Positions 1 to 9,510 are shown, counted from the stretch's first letter. The stretch is 64,000 nt of DNA from Pseudooctadecabacter jejudonensis (GCF_900172275.1 NZ_FWFT01000001.1:496001-560000); one strand, 5' to 3'. The notes: a model not told the origin generated them from the letters alone. Numbers and translations are program-made.

Positions 1-1776
1 TCCCTGAACCCCGCCATGCGCATCGGCAAGCAGCTGATGGAAGTGCCGATGATCCACGAAGGCGTTTCCGAAAAGGAAGCCTATGAACGTGCGCTTGAGG
101 TCGTCACCGACGTCAAACTCCCCGATCCCAAACGCATGCTCAATTCCTTCCCGCACCAGCTGTCTGGCGGCCAACAACAGCGCATCGTTATCGCCATGGC
201 GTTGATGTCCAAACCCTCGCTGCTGATCCTCGATGAACCCACAACCGCCCTCGATGTGACAGTTGAGGCCGCCGTGGTCGAACTGGTCAAAGACCTCGGC
301 AAAAAATACGGCACCTCGATGCTGTTCATCTCGCACAACCTCGGTCTGGTGCTGGAAACCTGCGACCGCATTTGCGTGATGTATTCCGGTGAGGCGGTGG
401 AACGCGGCTCCATCGAAGATGTCTTTGACGAAATGCAGCACCCCTACACGCAGGCGCTGTTCCGCTCGATCCCTCTGCCGGGTGCCGACAAGAACGCACG
501 ACCCCTCGTGGCGATCCCCGGCAACTTCCCCCTGCCCCATGAACGCCCTCAGGGCTGCAACTTCGGCCCCCGCTGCGATTATTTCGAAGACGGCCTGTGC
601 AATGAGGCCAAACCCATCCCGATGTATCCGGTCACAGGCAACGAACGGCACGAAACCCGCTGCCTGAAGTTTCAGGAAATCGACTGGAACGCCCCCATCG
701 ACGTGGGCCCGCAAACCGAAAAGCCGGAACCGGGCCGCGTTGTCCTCAAGATGGACAACCTCAAGAAATACTACGAGGTCGCGGCCTCTGCCCTCTTTGG
801 GGGTGGCAACAAGAAGGTCGTCAAAGCCAACGAAACCTTGTCGTTTGAGGCCCGCGAGGCTGAAACGCTGGCCATTGTGGGCGAATCCGGCTGCGGCAAA
901 TCCACCTTTGCGAAGGTGCTGATGGGGTTGGAAACAGCCACAGACGGCCAGATCCTGCTGGACAATCAAAACATCGAAGGCACCCCGATTGAGGCCCGCG
1001 ACACCAAAACCGTGTCCGACGTGCAGATGGTGTTCCAAAACCCCTTCGATACGCTGAACCCCTCCATGACCGTGGGCCGCCAGATCATCCGCGCGCTTGA
1101 AATCTTCAAGATCGGCAAAACCGACGAAGACCGCCGCCAACGGATGCTCGAACTGCTTGATCTGGTGAAACTGCCCCGCGCCTTCGCCGACCGGATGCCG
1201 CGTCAGCTGTCGGGGGGGCAAAAGCAACGTGTGGGCATCGCGCGGGCCTTTGCGGGTGACGCGCGGATCGTGGTGGCCGATGAACCTGTGTCCGCGTTGG
1301 ACGTCTCGGTTCAGGCCGCCGTCACCGACTTGCTGATGGAAATTCAACGCGAACAGAAAACGACCCTGCTGTTCATCTCTCACGACCTGTCCATCGTGCG
1401 CTACCTCAGCGACCGCGTGATGGTCATGTATCTGGGCCATGTCGTGGAACTGGGCACTACCGAACAGGTCTTCGCTCCGCCCTATCATCCCTATACAGAA
1501 GCGTTGCTGTCCGCCGTGCCCATCGCAGACACCAGCGTGAAGAAAAAACACATCGTGCTGGACGGAGACATCCCCTCGGCCATGAACCCGCCCAGCGGCT
1601 GCCCGTTCCAAACACGCTGCCGCTGGAAGGACAAGGCGGGCAAGGAAAAGTGTGAAACCGAAGTGCCGCCCGTGCGCGTGCTGGCCGAAGGTCATCAGGT
1701 CAAATGTCACCTGCCCGATGCCGAACTGGCCAATATGGAACCGGTGATCGAAATCCCCGCCACCGCTGCTGAATAA
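1..1776 (+). CDS. Dipeptide/oligopeptide ABC transporter, fused double ATP-binding protein (5' end missing)
   Basis: The reading frame is open from the first base, and the visible start (SLNPAMRIGKQL) is the middle of a first ATPase domain, so the gene begins upstream. Visible are the first signature LSGGQQQR and Walker B LLILDEP, then a cysteine-bearing oligopeptide/dipeptide C-terminal region (GPRCDYFEDGLC), then a complete second ATPase with Walker A GESGCGKST, signature LSGGQKQR, Walker B IVVADEP and another C-terminal extension (CPFQTRCRWKDKAGKEKC). This DppD-DppF-type fusion energises uptake of peptides or similar solutes across the inner membrane. The permease and binding-protein genes should lie to the left. 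The substrate cannot be read from the ATPase. Confidence 0.93.
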   Translation, partial: SLNPAMRIGKQLMEVPMIHEGVSEKEAYERALEVVTDVKLPDPKRMLNSFPHQLSGGQQQRIVIAMALMSKPSLLILDEPTTALDVTVEAAVVELVKDLGKKYGTSMLFISHNLGLVLETCDRICVMYSGEAVERGSIEDVFDEMQHPYTQALFRSIPLPGADKNARPLVAIPGNFPLPHERPQGCNFGPRCDYFEDGLCNEAKPIPMYPVTGNERHETRCLKFQEIDWNAPIDVGPQTEKPEPGRVVLKMDNLKKYYEVAASALFGGGNKKVVKANETLSFEAREAETLAIVGESGCGKSTFAKVLMGLETATDGQILLDNQNIEGTPIEARDTKTVSDVQMVFQNPFDTLNPSMTVGRQIIRALEIFKIGKTDEDRRQRMLELLDLVKLPRAFADRMPRQLSGGQKQRVGIARAFAGDARIVVADEPVSALDVSVQAAVTDLLMEIQREQKTTLLFISHDLSIVRYLSDRVMVMYLGHVVELGTTEQVFAPPYHPYTEALLSAVPIADTSVKKKHIVLDGDIPSAMNPPSGCPFQTRCRWKDKAGKEKCETEVPPVRVLAEGHQVKCHLPDAELANMEPVIEIPATAAE

Positions 1777-1825
1777 CCGCCCTCAGCAGCACACCGAACA
1801 GAGGCGGGGGCACACCATCCTCCGC

Positions 1826-1846
1826 TTCTTTGGGTCAAAAATACCT
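1826..1846 (+). repeat. Dispersed intergenic repeat, copy 1
   Basis: Contains the core TTTGGGTCAAAAATACCT. It sits between the 3' ends of the ABC ATPase gene (plus) and the transglycosylase gene (minus). Further copies are near 3230, 12248 (reverse), 41822, 45539 (reverse) and 53548. Function unknown. Confidence 0.8.
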
Positions 1847-1891
1847 AAATCCTACGGCGACCTCGCCGAACAACGACGCAAATCAAACGCT

Positions 1892-2479
1892 TCAGTTGCC
1901 CCAGATCACGCGCACATAATTCTGCGTCTCGCGAAAGGGCGGCACCCCGCCGTGCTGCTGCACCGCACCGGGCCCCGCGTTATAGGCCGCCAAGGCCAAA
2001 CGCCAGGACCCGAAGGTGTCGTATTGCTCGCGCAGATACCGCGCCCCACCTTCAAGGTTCTGCACGGGGTCATGGGGGTTCACACGCAAATACTGCGCGG
2101 TGGTCGGCATCAGCTGCGCCAAACCAAGCGCCCCGGCGGAGGACACGGCATTGGGATTCCACGCGCTTTCCTGCTGAACCAACCGCAAAAACAAATCTTC
2201 CGGCACATTGTTGCGACGCGCCGCAGCCTTTGCAACGTTCAGAAACTGCCCGCGATAGGTGCCCGTATATGCAGGCCCCGTGTTTACGGCTGACGGAATC
2301 TCCACCCGCGGCGGCTGAAGACGCACCGAATTGGCATATTGCGACGACGCACGCCCATCCAAAACATTGGTCTGCGACTGAAACAGAGACGTCCGGTTCC
2401 GCGTGGATACCGTATCCGCCACCACCGGCACCGATGTGGCAACCGTTGCCAACGCCGCGATTATCCCCAAGACACGCAT
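1892..2479 (-). CDS. Lytic transglycosylase, SLT domain, exported
   Basis: A 195-residue protein that probably cleaves peptidoglycan glycan strands in the periplasm. The start [21 protein letters not shown] was chosen because it begins a signal peptide; an upstream in-frame ATG at 2533 would put charged residues before it. The C-terminal half is an SLT/goose-lysozyme fold with the catalytic-glutamate motif QQESAWNP, then GLAQLMP and the conserved [10 protein letters not shown]. The protein is short for the family, essentially a signal peptide, a linker and the catalytic domain. It is convergent with the ABC gene and divergent from ssb. The family call is secure; the cellular role (recycling, division, or a secretion system) is not shown. 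Confidence 0.9.
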   Translation of the reverse strand: MRVLGIIAALATVATSVPVVADTVSTRNRTSLFQSQTNVLDGRASSQYANSVRLQPPRVEIPSAVNTGPAYTGTYRGQFLNVAKAAARRNNVPEDLFLRLVQQESAWNPNAVSSAGALGLAQLMPTTAQYLRVNPHDPVQNLEGGARYLREQYDTFGSWRLALAAYNAGPGAVQQHGGVPPFRETQNYVRVIWGN

Positions 2480-2641
2480 GATCGCCCCCGTCCTCTTGCC
2501 GTATACATAGTCGGCTGGGGGTGACCTTTCCATAAAATTTTCGCAAAAGCCAACGCATCCCGCGCGGTCAGGGTTCCCTTACCCCCTTTGTGATGATGTA
2601 AACGAACCAAGCAATGACAAAGATTCGAAGGGGGCGCCGCT

Positions 2642-3154
2642 ATGGCTGGATCACTGAACAAGGTTATGATTATCGGCAATCTGGGCCGTGATCCAGAAGT
2701 GCGCAGCTTTCAAAACGGCGGCAAGGTCTGCAACCTCCGCATCGCCACGTCCGAGACGTGGAAAGACAAAAACACCGGCGAACGCCGCGAGAAAACAGAA
2801 TGGCACTCGGTTGCGATCTTCCAGGAAGGTCTTGTCCGCGTGGCCGAGCAGTACCTGCGCAAAGGGTCCAAGGTCTACATCGAAGGCAAGCTGCAAACCC
2901 GTAAATGGCAGGACCAATCAGGTCAGGACCGGTACTCCACCGAAGTGGTTCTTCAGGGGTATGACGGCGTCATGACAATGCTCGACGGCCGCGATGGCGG
3001 TGGCGGCGGCATGGGCGGCGGCGGTGGCGGCGGCTATATGTCCGATCAATCCGGCGGCGGATACGGCGGCGGCAACCAGGGCGGCGGCTATGACCAAGGC
3101 GGCGGCTACGGCGGCGGTGGCGGCAGCGACATGGATGACGAAATCCCGTTCTAA
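2642..3154 (+). CDS. ssb: Single-stranded DNA-binding protein
   Basis: A 170-residue SSB. An N-terminal OB fold ([20 protein letters not shown] to about residue 110) binds single-stranded DNA during replication, repair and recombination. A glycine-rich linker (about residues 117-160, many GGG and GGY runs) is followed by the acidic tail DMDDEIPF that recruits partner proteins. Length and layout are normal. AAGGGGG lies about 8 bases before the ATG. The gene is monocistronic, with a strong terminator downstream. The Gly-rich linker makes a GC-rich, repetitive DNA stretch at about 2994-3125. Confidence 0.98.
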   Translation: MAGSLNKVMIIGNLGRDPEVRSFQNGGKVCNLRIATSETWKDKNTGERREKTEWHSVAIFQEGLVRVAEQYLRKGSKVYIEGKLQTRKWQDQSGQDRYSTEVVLQGYDGVMTMLDGRDGGGGGMGGGGGGGYMSDQSGGGYGGGNQGGGYDQGGGYGGGGGSDMDDEIPF

Positions 3155-3172
3155 ATTTATCTTTCTCAACAT

Positions 3173-3209
3173 AAAAACGCCCGCCTTTCACCCAAGGTGG
3201 GCGTTTTTT
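3173..3209 (+). terminator. Rho-independent terminator of ssb
   Basis: ACGCCCGCCTT pairs with AAGGTGGGCGT (one G-U pair) around a short loop and is followed by TTTTTT. It lies 19 bases after the ssb stop. Confidence 0.88.
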
Positions 3210-3229
3210 GTTTGGCATGCGCGGTCGAA

Positions 3230-3315
3230 TTCTTGGGGTCAAAAATACCTCTGCCAGAGGCCCCTAAAATTATATAATTTTAGGCCGGATCGGAGGGGCG
3301 CAGCCCCTTCGATCC
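3230..3315 (+). repeat. Composite intergenic repeat: dispersed motif, AT palindrome and GC hairpin
   Basis: Three parts follow each other. A copy of the dispersed motif (one mismatch, TTGGGGTC) is at 3230-3250. A perfect 22-bp palindrome with half-site CCTAAAATTAT is at 3263-3284. A hairpin GGATCGGAGGGGC / GCCCCTTCGATCC is at 3287-3315. The same three-part order recurs at 53548-53631. It lies between the converging ssb and aroB genes. Confidence 0.82.
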
Positions 3316-3319
3316 AAAG

Positions 3320-4453
3320 TCAGACACGCGACCGGCGCGCGGACAAGGCATCGTCCAGAACCGACAACACAACATCGGCAGGAACGTCGCCTGTTACGAA
3401 GGCCTCGCCAATGCCGCGCGCCAGAATGAACCTCAGCTGGCCGTCGACGACCTTCTTGTCCTGCCCCATCAGCGCCAACAGGCCCGCCGCATCCGGCAAT
3501 TCCCCCGCAATATCGGCAATATCCGTCTTCATCCCCATATCCTTGAGATGCGCACGCACGCGGCTTGGGGCCTCTTGCGCGCACAGCCCCAACCGCGCGG
3601 AGACCTCAAACGCCAGCGCGCAGCCGATCGCCACGCCTTCGCCATGCAACAACCGGTCCGAATAGCCCGTGGCAGCCTCCAACGCGTGACAGAACGTATG
3701 GCCCAGGTTCAACAAGGCGCGGTCGCCCTGCTCGGTCTCATCCCGCTCGACGATATCGGCCTTCATCTGCACCGACCGGGTAACAGCCCAAACCCGAGCG
3801 GCCAGCGGATCACTGGTTGAATCTTTCAAACCTGGTCCTGCGTCCTCCAGCCAGTCAAAGAAATCCTCGTCGCCCAACAATCCGTATTTCACGACCTCGC
3901 CGTAGCCGGACAGAAAATCCCGTTCGGTCAACGTGCCCAGCAAATCCACATCCGCCAAGACCAACGTCGGCTGATGAAACGCCCCGATCAGGTTTTTGCC
4001 ACTGGGCGAATTGATCCCCGTCTTCCCCCCGACCGAGCTGTCGACCTGCGCCAACAAAGACGTGGGCAGCTGCACAAACCGCACCCCGCGCCGCACGGTC
4101 GCCGCAGCAAATCCCACCAGATCGCCAATGACCCCGCCCCCAAAGGCCACAACGACATCGCCGCGTTCCACCTTTTGCGCCAACAACCACTCAACGGTTT
4201 GTTCAAGAAACGGCCAGCTTTTCGTGGCCTCCCCCGCAGGCAGCACCAAGGCCTCGGACGCGATGCCCGCCGCCTCAAACCCCTGTTTCAGCGCGGCCAG
4301 ATGCAATGCGGCCACGTTTTCCTCGGTCACAATGGACACCCGCGGCCTGCGCAAAAACGGCGTGATCCGTGTGCCGGCCTCTGCCAGCAATCCAGGCCCA
4401 ATGACCACATCATAGGCCCGTCCGGGCAGGTTCACATGGACGGTTTCAATCAT
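3320..4453 (-). CDS. aroB: 3-dehydroquinate synthase
   Basis: Converts DAHP to 3-dehydroquinate, the second step of the shikimate pathway, in the cytoplasm using NAD and a divalent metal. The 377-residue protein has family landmarks: GGGVIGDLVGFAAAT (nucleotide binding), QLPTSLLAQVDSSVGGKTGIN, EVVKYGLL, NLGHTFCHALE and LLHGEGVAIG with metal-ligand histidines and glutamate. The ATG at 4453 shares one base with the aroK stop (TGATG); a GTG one codon upstream (4456) would overlap it by four. It forms a two-gene operon with aroK upstream, a common alphaproteobacterial order. Confidence 0.97.
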   Translation of the reverse strand: MIETVHVNLPGRAYDVVIGPGLLAEAGTRITPFLRRPRVSIVTEENVAALHLAALKQGFEAAGIASEALVLPAGEATKSWPFLEQTVEWLLAQKVERGDVVVAFGGGVIGDLVGFAAATVRRGVRFVQLPTSLLAQVDSSVGGKTGINSPSGKNLIGAFHQPTLVLADVDLLGTLTERDFLSGYGEVVKYGLLGDEDFFDWLEDAGPGLKDSTSDPLAARVWAVTRSVQMKADIVERDETEQGDRALLNLGHTFCHALEAATGYSDRLLHGEGVAIGCALAFEVSARLGLCAQEAPSRVRAHLKDMGMKTDIADIAGELPDAAGLLALMGQDKKVVDGQLRFILARGIGEAFVTGDVPADVVLSVLDDALSARRSRV

Positions 4454-5031
4454 CACTCAGTCTCCAACACATCCGGACGCGTCAGCAAAACCTGAACAAC
4501 TTCATCCGTCATCTCATCAATGGAAAAGGCTGGGTCTGCCTTGGCCTTCAGGTCCGCCAGCGCGTAGATCGGCGCGCGGGCGTCAAACAGGGCTGTCAAC
4601 GTGGCCTTTGGATCCGGCGTGCGCAACAGCGGCCGTGTGTCCTTGTGGCGCACGCGCTCCCACAACAAATCAAGGTCCGCGTCCAATAACACGGCCACGC
4701 CGTTCTGGGATATGGCATCGCGGTTGCGCGCGGCCAGATAAGCGCCGCCGCCCGTCGACAACACGCACGGGGCGGCCATCAGCAACCGCGCGATGACCTC
4801 CGCCTCCCGGTCACGAAAGAACGCCTCACCGGACCGTTCGAAAATCTCGGCAATCGTGGCATTTGCCGCCGTTTCGATTTCTTCGTCAGAATCAACGTAG
4901 TCGACACCCAACCGCGCGGCCAGCGCCCGCCCGATGGCTGTTTTACCAGACCCCATCATGCCCACCAGAACCACCGTCCGGTGCAATCTGAACACCCTGT
5001 GCGGTGCGTCTGACGTGTCGCTGTCGGTCAT
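4453..5031 (-). CDS. aroK: Shikimate kinase
   Basis: Phosphorylates shikimate with ATP, step five of aromatic amino acid synthesis. The 192-residue protein carries the P-loop GMMGSGKT, the shikimate-binding DSDEEIE and GEAFFRDREAEV segments, and the STGGGAYL loop. The N-terminal extension before the P-loop (about 20 residues) is ordinary for this group. It is translationally coupled to aroB by a 1-base overlap. It is divergently oriented from the small-protein/xerD operon, so the promoter should lie in 5032-5202, where no clear box was identified. Confidence 0.97.
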   Translation of the reverse strand: MTDSDTSDAPHRVFRLHRTVVLVGMMGSGKTAIGRALAARLGVDYVDSDEEIETAANATIAEIFERSGEAFFRDREAEVIARLLMAAPCVLSTGGGAYLAARNRDAISQNGVAVLLDADLDLLWERVRHKDTRPLLRTPDPKATLTALFDARAPIYALADLKAKADPAFSIDEMTDEVVQVLLTRPDVLETE

Positions 5032-5202
5032 CGAGACGGAGCCTTTCTATACAACCACGCCTGCCCTGCATCGGCTGTGCACCGCCAATGCGGAAAAAAT
5101 CCCCAAACGGTGGCGTGATCTTGCCTGAAAGGACATATATAACCAAAGTCAAAGCGGCAACTGAGGCCGCTCACATTGGGGCATAAAGATGAGGCAAAAA
5201 GT

Positions 5203-5355
5203 ATGTGGCGGCTGATCAAATTTCTATTTTTGTTGATCGTCCTCGCGGCGATTGCCTTTGTAGCCTACGCGTATTTGGGGCCGATCTTTGTGCCCGCTGA
5301 CTTTGCCCCCCCTGTGGAAGAGATCATACAGCCTGTCACCTTGGGGGGCAGCTGA
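5203..5355 (+). CDS. Small single-pass membrane protein (50 aa), unknown function
   Basis: A 50-residue frame starting MWRLIKFLFLLIVLAAIAF, with one strongly hydrophobic segment (about residues 4-25), then a short proline-rich acidic tail (FAPPVEEII). Its TGA overlaps the ATG of the next gene (TGATG), so translation is probably coupled and the peptide is likely real despite its size. It opens the operon with the periplasmic protein and xerD. No function is recognised. It could anchor or assist the following exported protein. Confidence 0.7.
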   Translation: MWRLIKFLFLLIVLAAIAFVAYAYLGPIFVPADFAPPVEEIIQPVTLGGS

Positions 5356-6944
5356 TGCGGCGTGGGGCGACTCTCGCGGCTGTGGCCTTGATCGCGTCTG
5401 CCCCGCTTGCCGCACAAGAGGCCGCCGATCCGAACGCCCCCCTGTCCGCCATTGACTGGCTGTCGCAAAGTGTTGAACAGCCCGAAACCCTTGCCGTGGC
5501 CCCCCGCGTCACCGGCACCGAGGCCACCCGCGGCAGCCGCCCCACCCGCGTGCCACCGCGCGATGAAGCCCCCGTATCCGGCAGCGCCGCCCCCCCCACC
5601 GTCACCGTGCAACCCTTGGGCGTACCCGCCCCCCGTGCCGTTGGTCTTTTGGCCCCTGAAACCACAGGGTTGCCGGCCAATCTGTGGTCAGGCAGCGATG
5701 CAGATCTTTTGGGCACGCTCCTTATGGCGCAGGACATCGATACCCTGCCCGCCCTGCAAGAGTTGGTCATCACCCTCGCCATCGCCAAAGCCGATCCAGC
5801 CTTGGGCGATCCCTCCAACCTGACTCTGTTGCGGGCACGGGTGGATATCTTGCTCAAGACGGGGGCCTTGGAACAGGCGCTTGCCCTATTATCAGCCGCC
5901 CCCACGGAGGACGCCGCCCTCTTCCGGCGCTATTTTGATGTCGCCCTTTTGACAGGGGATGAAAACGACGCTTGCCGTGCATTGAAATCCACCCCCGATG
6001 TGGCGCCAACCCCGTCCGCACGGGTGTTCTGTCTCGCACGGTTGGGCGATTGGTCGGCGGCGGCCCTGACGCTGAACACCGGTCAGGCCTTGGGCGACAT
6101 CGATGCCGAGACCGGTGCTTTGCTGTCGCGCTTTCTGGACCCTGAATTGTTTGAGGGTGAGGCCGCCCTGACGCCCCCCGCCCCAGTTACCCCCTTGGCG
6201 TTCCGAATGTTTGAGGCCATCGGTGAACCGCTGACGACCCGCAATCTGCCCCGCGCCTTCAGCCACGCGGACCTGCGCCCCAACGTTGGCTGGAAAGCCC
6301 AGCTTGAGGCCGCCGAACGGCTGGCCCGCAGCACCGCCATTTCGCCCAACGCCCTTGTGGGGCTGTATTCTGACCGCGTGCCGTCGGCCTCTGGCGGGGT
6401 GTTTGAACGGGCCAAGGCGGTGATTTCTTTGCAAAACGCCCTGGCCGAAGGCGACGCAGACCGCATCGGCGCGGCTGCGTCCGATCTTTGGGATCAGGCG
6501 ACCCCCGTGGGCGTGGCTGTGCCCTTGGCCCAACACTTCGCCCCCGCGCTTGAGGCCGCCGAGGTCAGCGCCGATCATCACGACGTCCTGTTTAAGTGGC
6601 TGCTCTTGTCGGACCGCTATGATACCGCGGCCCTCAGGCCGGACCTCGCCGCGACTGACCCGTTCCTTGCGGCCCTTGCCACAGGCGATCCGTCTGGGGC
6701 CCTGCCCCTCAAACCCGCATACCCTGTCCTGCAAGAGGCCTTCCGCGCCGACGCCAGCCCCGACCTCACCGACCTTGCCGCCAGCGGCAAACCCGGCGAG
6801 GCGATCCTGCGCACCCTCGCCACGGTGCAACAGGGCCTTGAGGGCGACCGGATCGCCCTGCGCGAAGGTCTGGCAACGCTGCGCGCCTTGGGCCTTGAAG
6901 ACGTGGCCCGCCGCAGCGCCCTGCAATACGCGATCCTACCATGA
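5355..6944 (+). CDS. Hypothetical exported alpha-helical protein
   Basis: A 529-residue protein not recognised as a named family. It begins with a signal peptide (MRRGATLAAVALIASAPLAAQ). A proline/threonine-rich linker (about residues 45-95) follows, then a long Ala/Leu-rich helical region suggestive of TPR-like or solenoid helices (for example GALEQALALLSAAPTEDAALFRRYFDVALLTG, quoted here as two shorter runs: GALEQALALLSAAP and RRYFDVALLTG). It overlaps the small membrane protein by one base and xerD by four (ATGA). The tight coupling suggests co-expression with both. Position next to xerD hints at an envelope or division-linked role, but this is only inference. Confidence 0.75.
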   Translation: MRRGATLAAVALIASAPLAAQEAADPNAPLSAIDWLSQSVEQPETLAVAPRVTGTEATRGSRPTRVPPRDEAPVSGSAAPPTVTVQPLGVPAPRAVGLLAPETTGLPANLWSGSDADLLGTLLMAQDIDTLPALQELVITLAIAKADPALGDPSNLTLLRARVDILLKTGALEQALALLSAAPTEDAALFRRYFDVALLTGDENDACRALKSTPDVAPTPSARVFCLARLGDWSAAALTLNTGQALGDIDAETGALLSRFLDPELFEGEAALTPPAPVTPLAFRMFEAIGEPLTTRNLPRAFSHADLRPNVGWKAQLEAAERLARSTAISPNALVGLYSDRVPSASGGVFERAKAVISLQNALAEGDADRIGAAASDLWDQATPVGVAVPLAQHFAPALEAAEVSADHHDVLFKWLLLSDRYDTAALRPDLAATDPFLAALATGDPSGALPLKPAYPVLQEAFRADASPDLTDLAASGKPGEAILRTLATVQQGLEGDRIALREGLATLRALGLEDVARRSALQYAILP

Positions 6945-7879
6945 CGGCAGCAGAACGTCCCAACGTCCACTGGATCCAGGCCTTTCTTGAGGCGCAGGCC
7001 GCTGAGTTGGATGCCGCGACGAACACCCAACTGGCCTACGCCCGCGACCTTCAGGACTTCGACGCTTGGCTGACCCACAAGGCGCATTTTGCCCAAGCCA
7101 CCAAGGCCCATATCGAACGCTACCTGATCTGGTGCGACGCCCAAGGCCTGTCCAAAGCCACCCGCGCGCGGCGACTGTCCGCGATCAAACAGCTGTACCG
7201 GTTCGCTTTTGAGGAAGGCTGGCGCGACGACAATCCCGCCATTCAAATTTCAGGCCCCGGGCGCGACAAACGGCTGCCCAAGACCCTGACCCATGACGAA
7301 GTCGATGCCCTGCTGGAGGCCGCAAAGGCCGCGCCGCGCGACACATCCCGCACCCATGCGATGATGGAGCTTCTTTACGCCACCGGTATGCGCGTGACCG
7401 AACTGGTGTCCTTGCCCGTGTCGGCGGCGCGCGGCGATCCACCTATGCTGTTGGTGCGCGGCAAGGGCGGCAAGGAACGGCTGGTGCCGCTGTCCCCCCC
7501 TGCGCGGGCGGCCTTATCCACTTGGCTGGCCGACCGTGATGCGGCCGAGGACGCTGCCGTCAAAAACGGCACCGCCAAATCGCCATTCCTCTTTCCGTCG
7601 CGCGGTAAACTGGGTCACATCACGCGGCAAAGCTTCTTTAACCTGATCAAGGGCCTCGCCCAGACATCCGGTGTCGACCCTGCCAAAGTCACGCCCCACA
7701 CCCTGCGACATGCCTTCGCCACCCACCTTTTGGCGGGCGGCGCGGATCTGCGGTCGATCCAGACGTTGCTGGGCCACGCAGATGTCGCCACCACCGAGAT
7801 TTACACACACGTGCTGGACGAACGTCTGAAAGATTTGGTGTTGGACCATCATCCATTGGCCCAGAAACGCGATGACTAA
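6941..7879 (+). CDS. xerD: Tyrosine recombinase XerD/XerC type
   Basis: Site-specific recombinase that resolves chromosome dimers at dif with FtsK and a partner Xer protein. The 312-residue protein has an N-terminal SAM-like core-binding domain (about 1-95) and a catalytic domain with the complete set: Arg151 (GMRVTEL), Lys175 (GKGGKER), His253 and Arg256 (HTLRHAFATHLL), His279 (LLGHADVATTEIY) and nucleophile Tyr288. Length and lack of neighbouring phage genes favour the housekeeping enzyme over an integrase. XerD versus XerC is judged from overall resemblance only. The start overlaps the preceding stop (ATGA). Confidence 0.92.
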   Translation: MTAAERPNVHWIQAFLEAQAAELDAATNTQLAYARDLQDFDAWLTHKAHFAQATKAHIERYLIWCDAQGLSKATRARRLSAIKQLYRFAFEEGWRDDNPAIQISGPGRDKRLPKTLTHDEVDALLEAAKAAPRDTSRTHAMMELLYATGMRVTELVSLPVSAARGDPPMLLVRGKGGKERLVPLSPPARAALSTWLADRDAAEDAAVKNGTAKSPFLFPSRGKLGHITRQSFFNLIKGLAQTSGVDPAKVTPHTLRHAFATHLLAGGADLRSIQTLLGHADVATTEIYTHVLDERLKDLVLDHHPLAQKRDD

Positions 7880-7972
7880 ACGCGGACCATTGCCCCGTAT
7901 CGTGACAAAGGCGTCTTGATTACGCCCCCCAGAACCTCATATGACAGGCCATGATGATTGACACCTCCGCCC

Positions 7973-9265
7973 ATGCTTGACGCCGTTTTCTGGACCACCG
8001 CCGGTGCTGTCCTGTTCCTTCTTGTTCTGTCTGGCTTCTTTTCAGGCTCTGAAACCGCCCTGACAGCCGCGTCCCGCGGTAAACTGCGATCCAACGCGGA
8101 CAAAGGCGACAAAGGTGCGGAACGGGCGTTTCGCATCACCGAAGACCGTGAACGCCTGATCGGGTCCGTGCTGCTGGGCAACAACCTTGTCAACATTCTG
8201 GCCACCGCACTGACCACCGCGATGTTCACACGGGCCTTGGGCGAAAGCGGTGTGGCCGTAGCCACCGCGATCATGACCATCCTCATCCTGATCTTCGCGG
8301 AAGTCTTGCCGAAAACCTACGCCATCACCAACCCCGAACGTGCGGCGGGCTTTGCATCGCTGCCCATTTCAGTGGTCGTGACGGTCTTTGCCCCTGTCGT
8401 CTCTGCCGTGCGCATTCTTGTGCGCGGGGTGTTGCGGATTTTTGGGGTCCAAACGGACCCTGACAACAACATCCTTGCCGTGCGTGAGGAAATCACCGGC
8501 GCGCTGCAGATGGGCCAAGCCGAAGGTGTGGTCGAAAAAGAGGACCGCGACCGCATCCTGGGCGCGCTTGATCTGGCGGACCGCACGGTGGAAGAAATCA
8601 TGCTCCACCGCACAGAGATTGAGATGATTGATGCCGCCCTGCCCGTGGCTGAGATCCTCAAACTGTGTCTGGACAGCAACCACACCCGCCTGCCGCTGTT
8701 TCGCGATGAACGTGAGAATATTGTAGGTGTTCTGCACGCCAAAGACCTGTTGCGCGCGATGCATAAAATGTTGGCCGATGGGCGGATCGAACCCCATGAG
8801 ATGGCAGAATTCGACATTCTGACCGTCGCCATGACGCCTTATTTTGTGCCCGAAACCACGACGCTGGATGATCAGATGCGCCAGTTTCTCGCCCGCCATA
8901 CGCATTTTGCGTTGGTTGTCGACGAATACGGCACCTTGCAGGGCCTCATCACGCTTGAGGATATTCTGGAAGAAATCGTGGGTGAGATCACCGATGAATT
9001 TGACACCGATGGCGAAAACGATCTGCAGGCCGACGACATGGGCCGCTATATCATCGACGGCGCCATGACGATCCGCGACCTCAACCGCGCAACCGATTGG
9101 AACCTGCCGGATGACGAGGCCAACACCGTCGCCGGTCTTGTGATCCATGAGGCGCAGATGATCCCGACCGTGGGTCAGGTGTTCAGCTTTCATGGCTTCC
9201 GGTTTGAGGTTCTGGCCAAGGAAGAGAACCGTCTTTCTGAGTTGCGGATTACGTCGCTGTCCTGA
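7973..9265 (+). CDS. CorC/HlyC-type membrane protein (DUF21, CBS pair, transporter-associated domain)
   Basis: A 430-residue CNNM/CorC family protein implicated in magnesium and cobalt efflux or resistance. An N-terminal DUF21 membrane domain (about 1-185) starts with the motif GFFSGSETALTAA. A CBS-domain pair (about 205-330, including TRLPLFRD and VVDEYGTLQGLITLEDILEEIVGEI) should bind an adenine nucleotide. The C-terminal CorC_HlyC domain (about 345-430) contains GAMTIRDLNRATDWNLP. The ATG at 7973 was preferred to a TTG at 7958. It is probably its own transcription unit, 93 bases after xerD. Confidence 0.93.
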   Translation: MLDAVFWTTAGAVLFLLVLSGFFSGSETALTAASRGKLRSNADKGDKGAERAFRITEDRERLIGSVLLGNNLVNILATALTTAMFTRALGESGVAVATAIMTILILIFAEVLPKTYAITNPERAAGFASLPISVVVTVFAPVVSAVRILVRGVLRIFGVQTDPDNNILAVREEITGALQMGQAEGVVEKEDRDRILGALDLADRTVEEIMLHRTEIEMIDAALPVAEILKLCLDSNHTRLPLFRDERENIVGVLHAKDLLRAMHKMLADGRIEPHEMAEFDILTVAMTPYFVPETTTLDDQMRQFLARHTHFALVVDEYGTLQGLITLEDILEEIVGEITDEFDTDGENDLQADDMGRYIIDGAMTIRDLNRATDWNLPDDEANTVAGLVIHEAQMIPTVGQVFSFHGFRFEVLAKEENRLSELRITSLS

Positions 9266-9375
9266 CGGTCTATAAAATTGTTTGCATTTGATGGGGGATA
9301 AGCAGTGGGGCGTTAAGCCACTGGTAAGGCTGCGGACGCAAAGTGCTGTCAGTTGACCTTGAGCGAGGATACCCC

Positions 9376-9510
9376 ATGACCCTACGTGCCCTGACCCTGA
9401 TGACAGCCTGTCTTGTGACGCTGGCCGCCTGTTCTGGCAGCAACGGCGATTCGACCGAAGGCATCATCACCATCACCCACACTGAGCGTGGAACGCTCTA
9501 CTGGGAATAA
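9376..9510 (+). CDS. Small lipoprotein (44 aa), unknown function
   Basis: A 44-residue frame with a signal peptide ending in a lipobox (MTLRALTLMTACLVTLAAC), so Cys19 should be lipidated and the remaining 25 residues tethered to the membrane. The mature part (SGSNGDSTEGIITITHTERG) shows no known motif. GAGCGAGGA precedes the ATG by about 6 bases. It is too short for most gene callers. A symmetrical hairpin follows. Confidence 0.65.
   Translation: MTLRALTLMTACLVTLAACSGSNGDSTEGIITITHTERGTLYWE

Noticed and set aside
6941-7879. Phage or island integrase
   Set aside because: Length, motif set and operon context fit chromosomal Xer recombinase; no att repeats or phage genes are near, and the tRNA at 26.3 kb has no integrase beside it.
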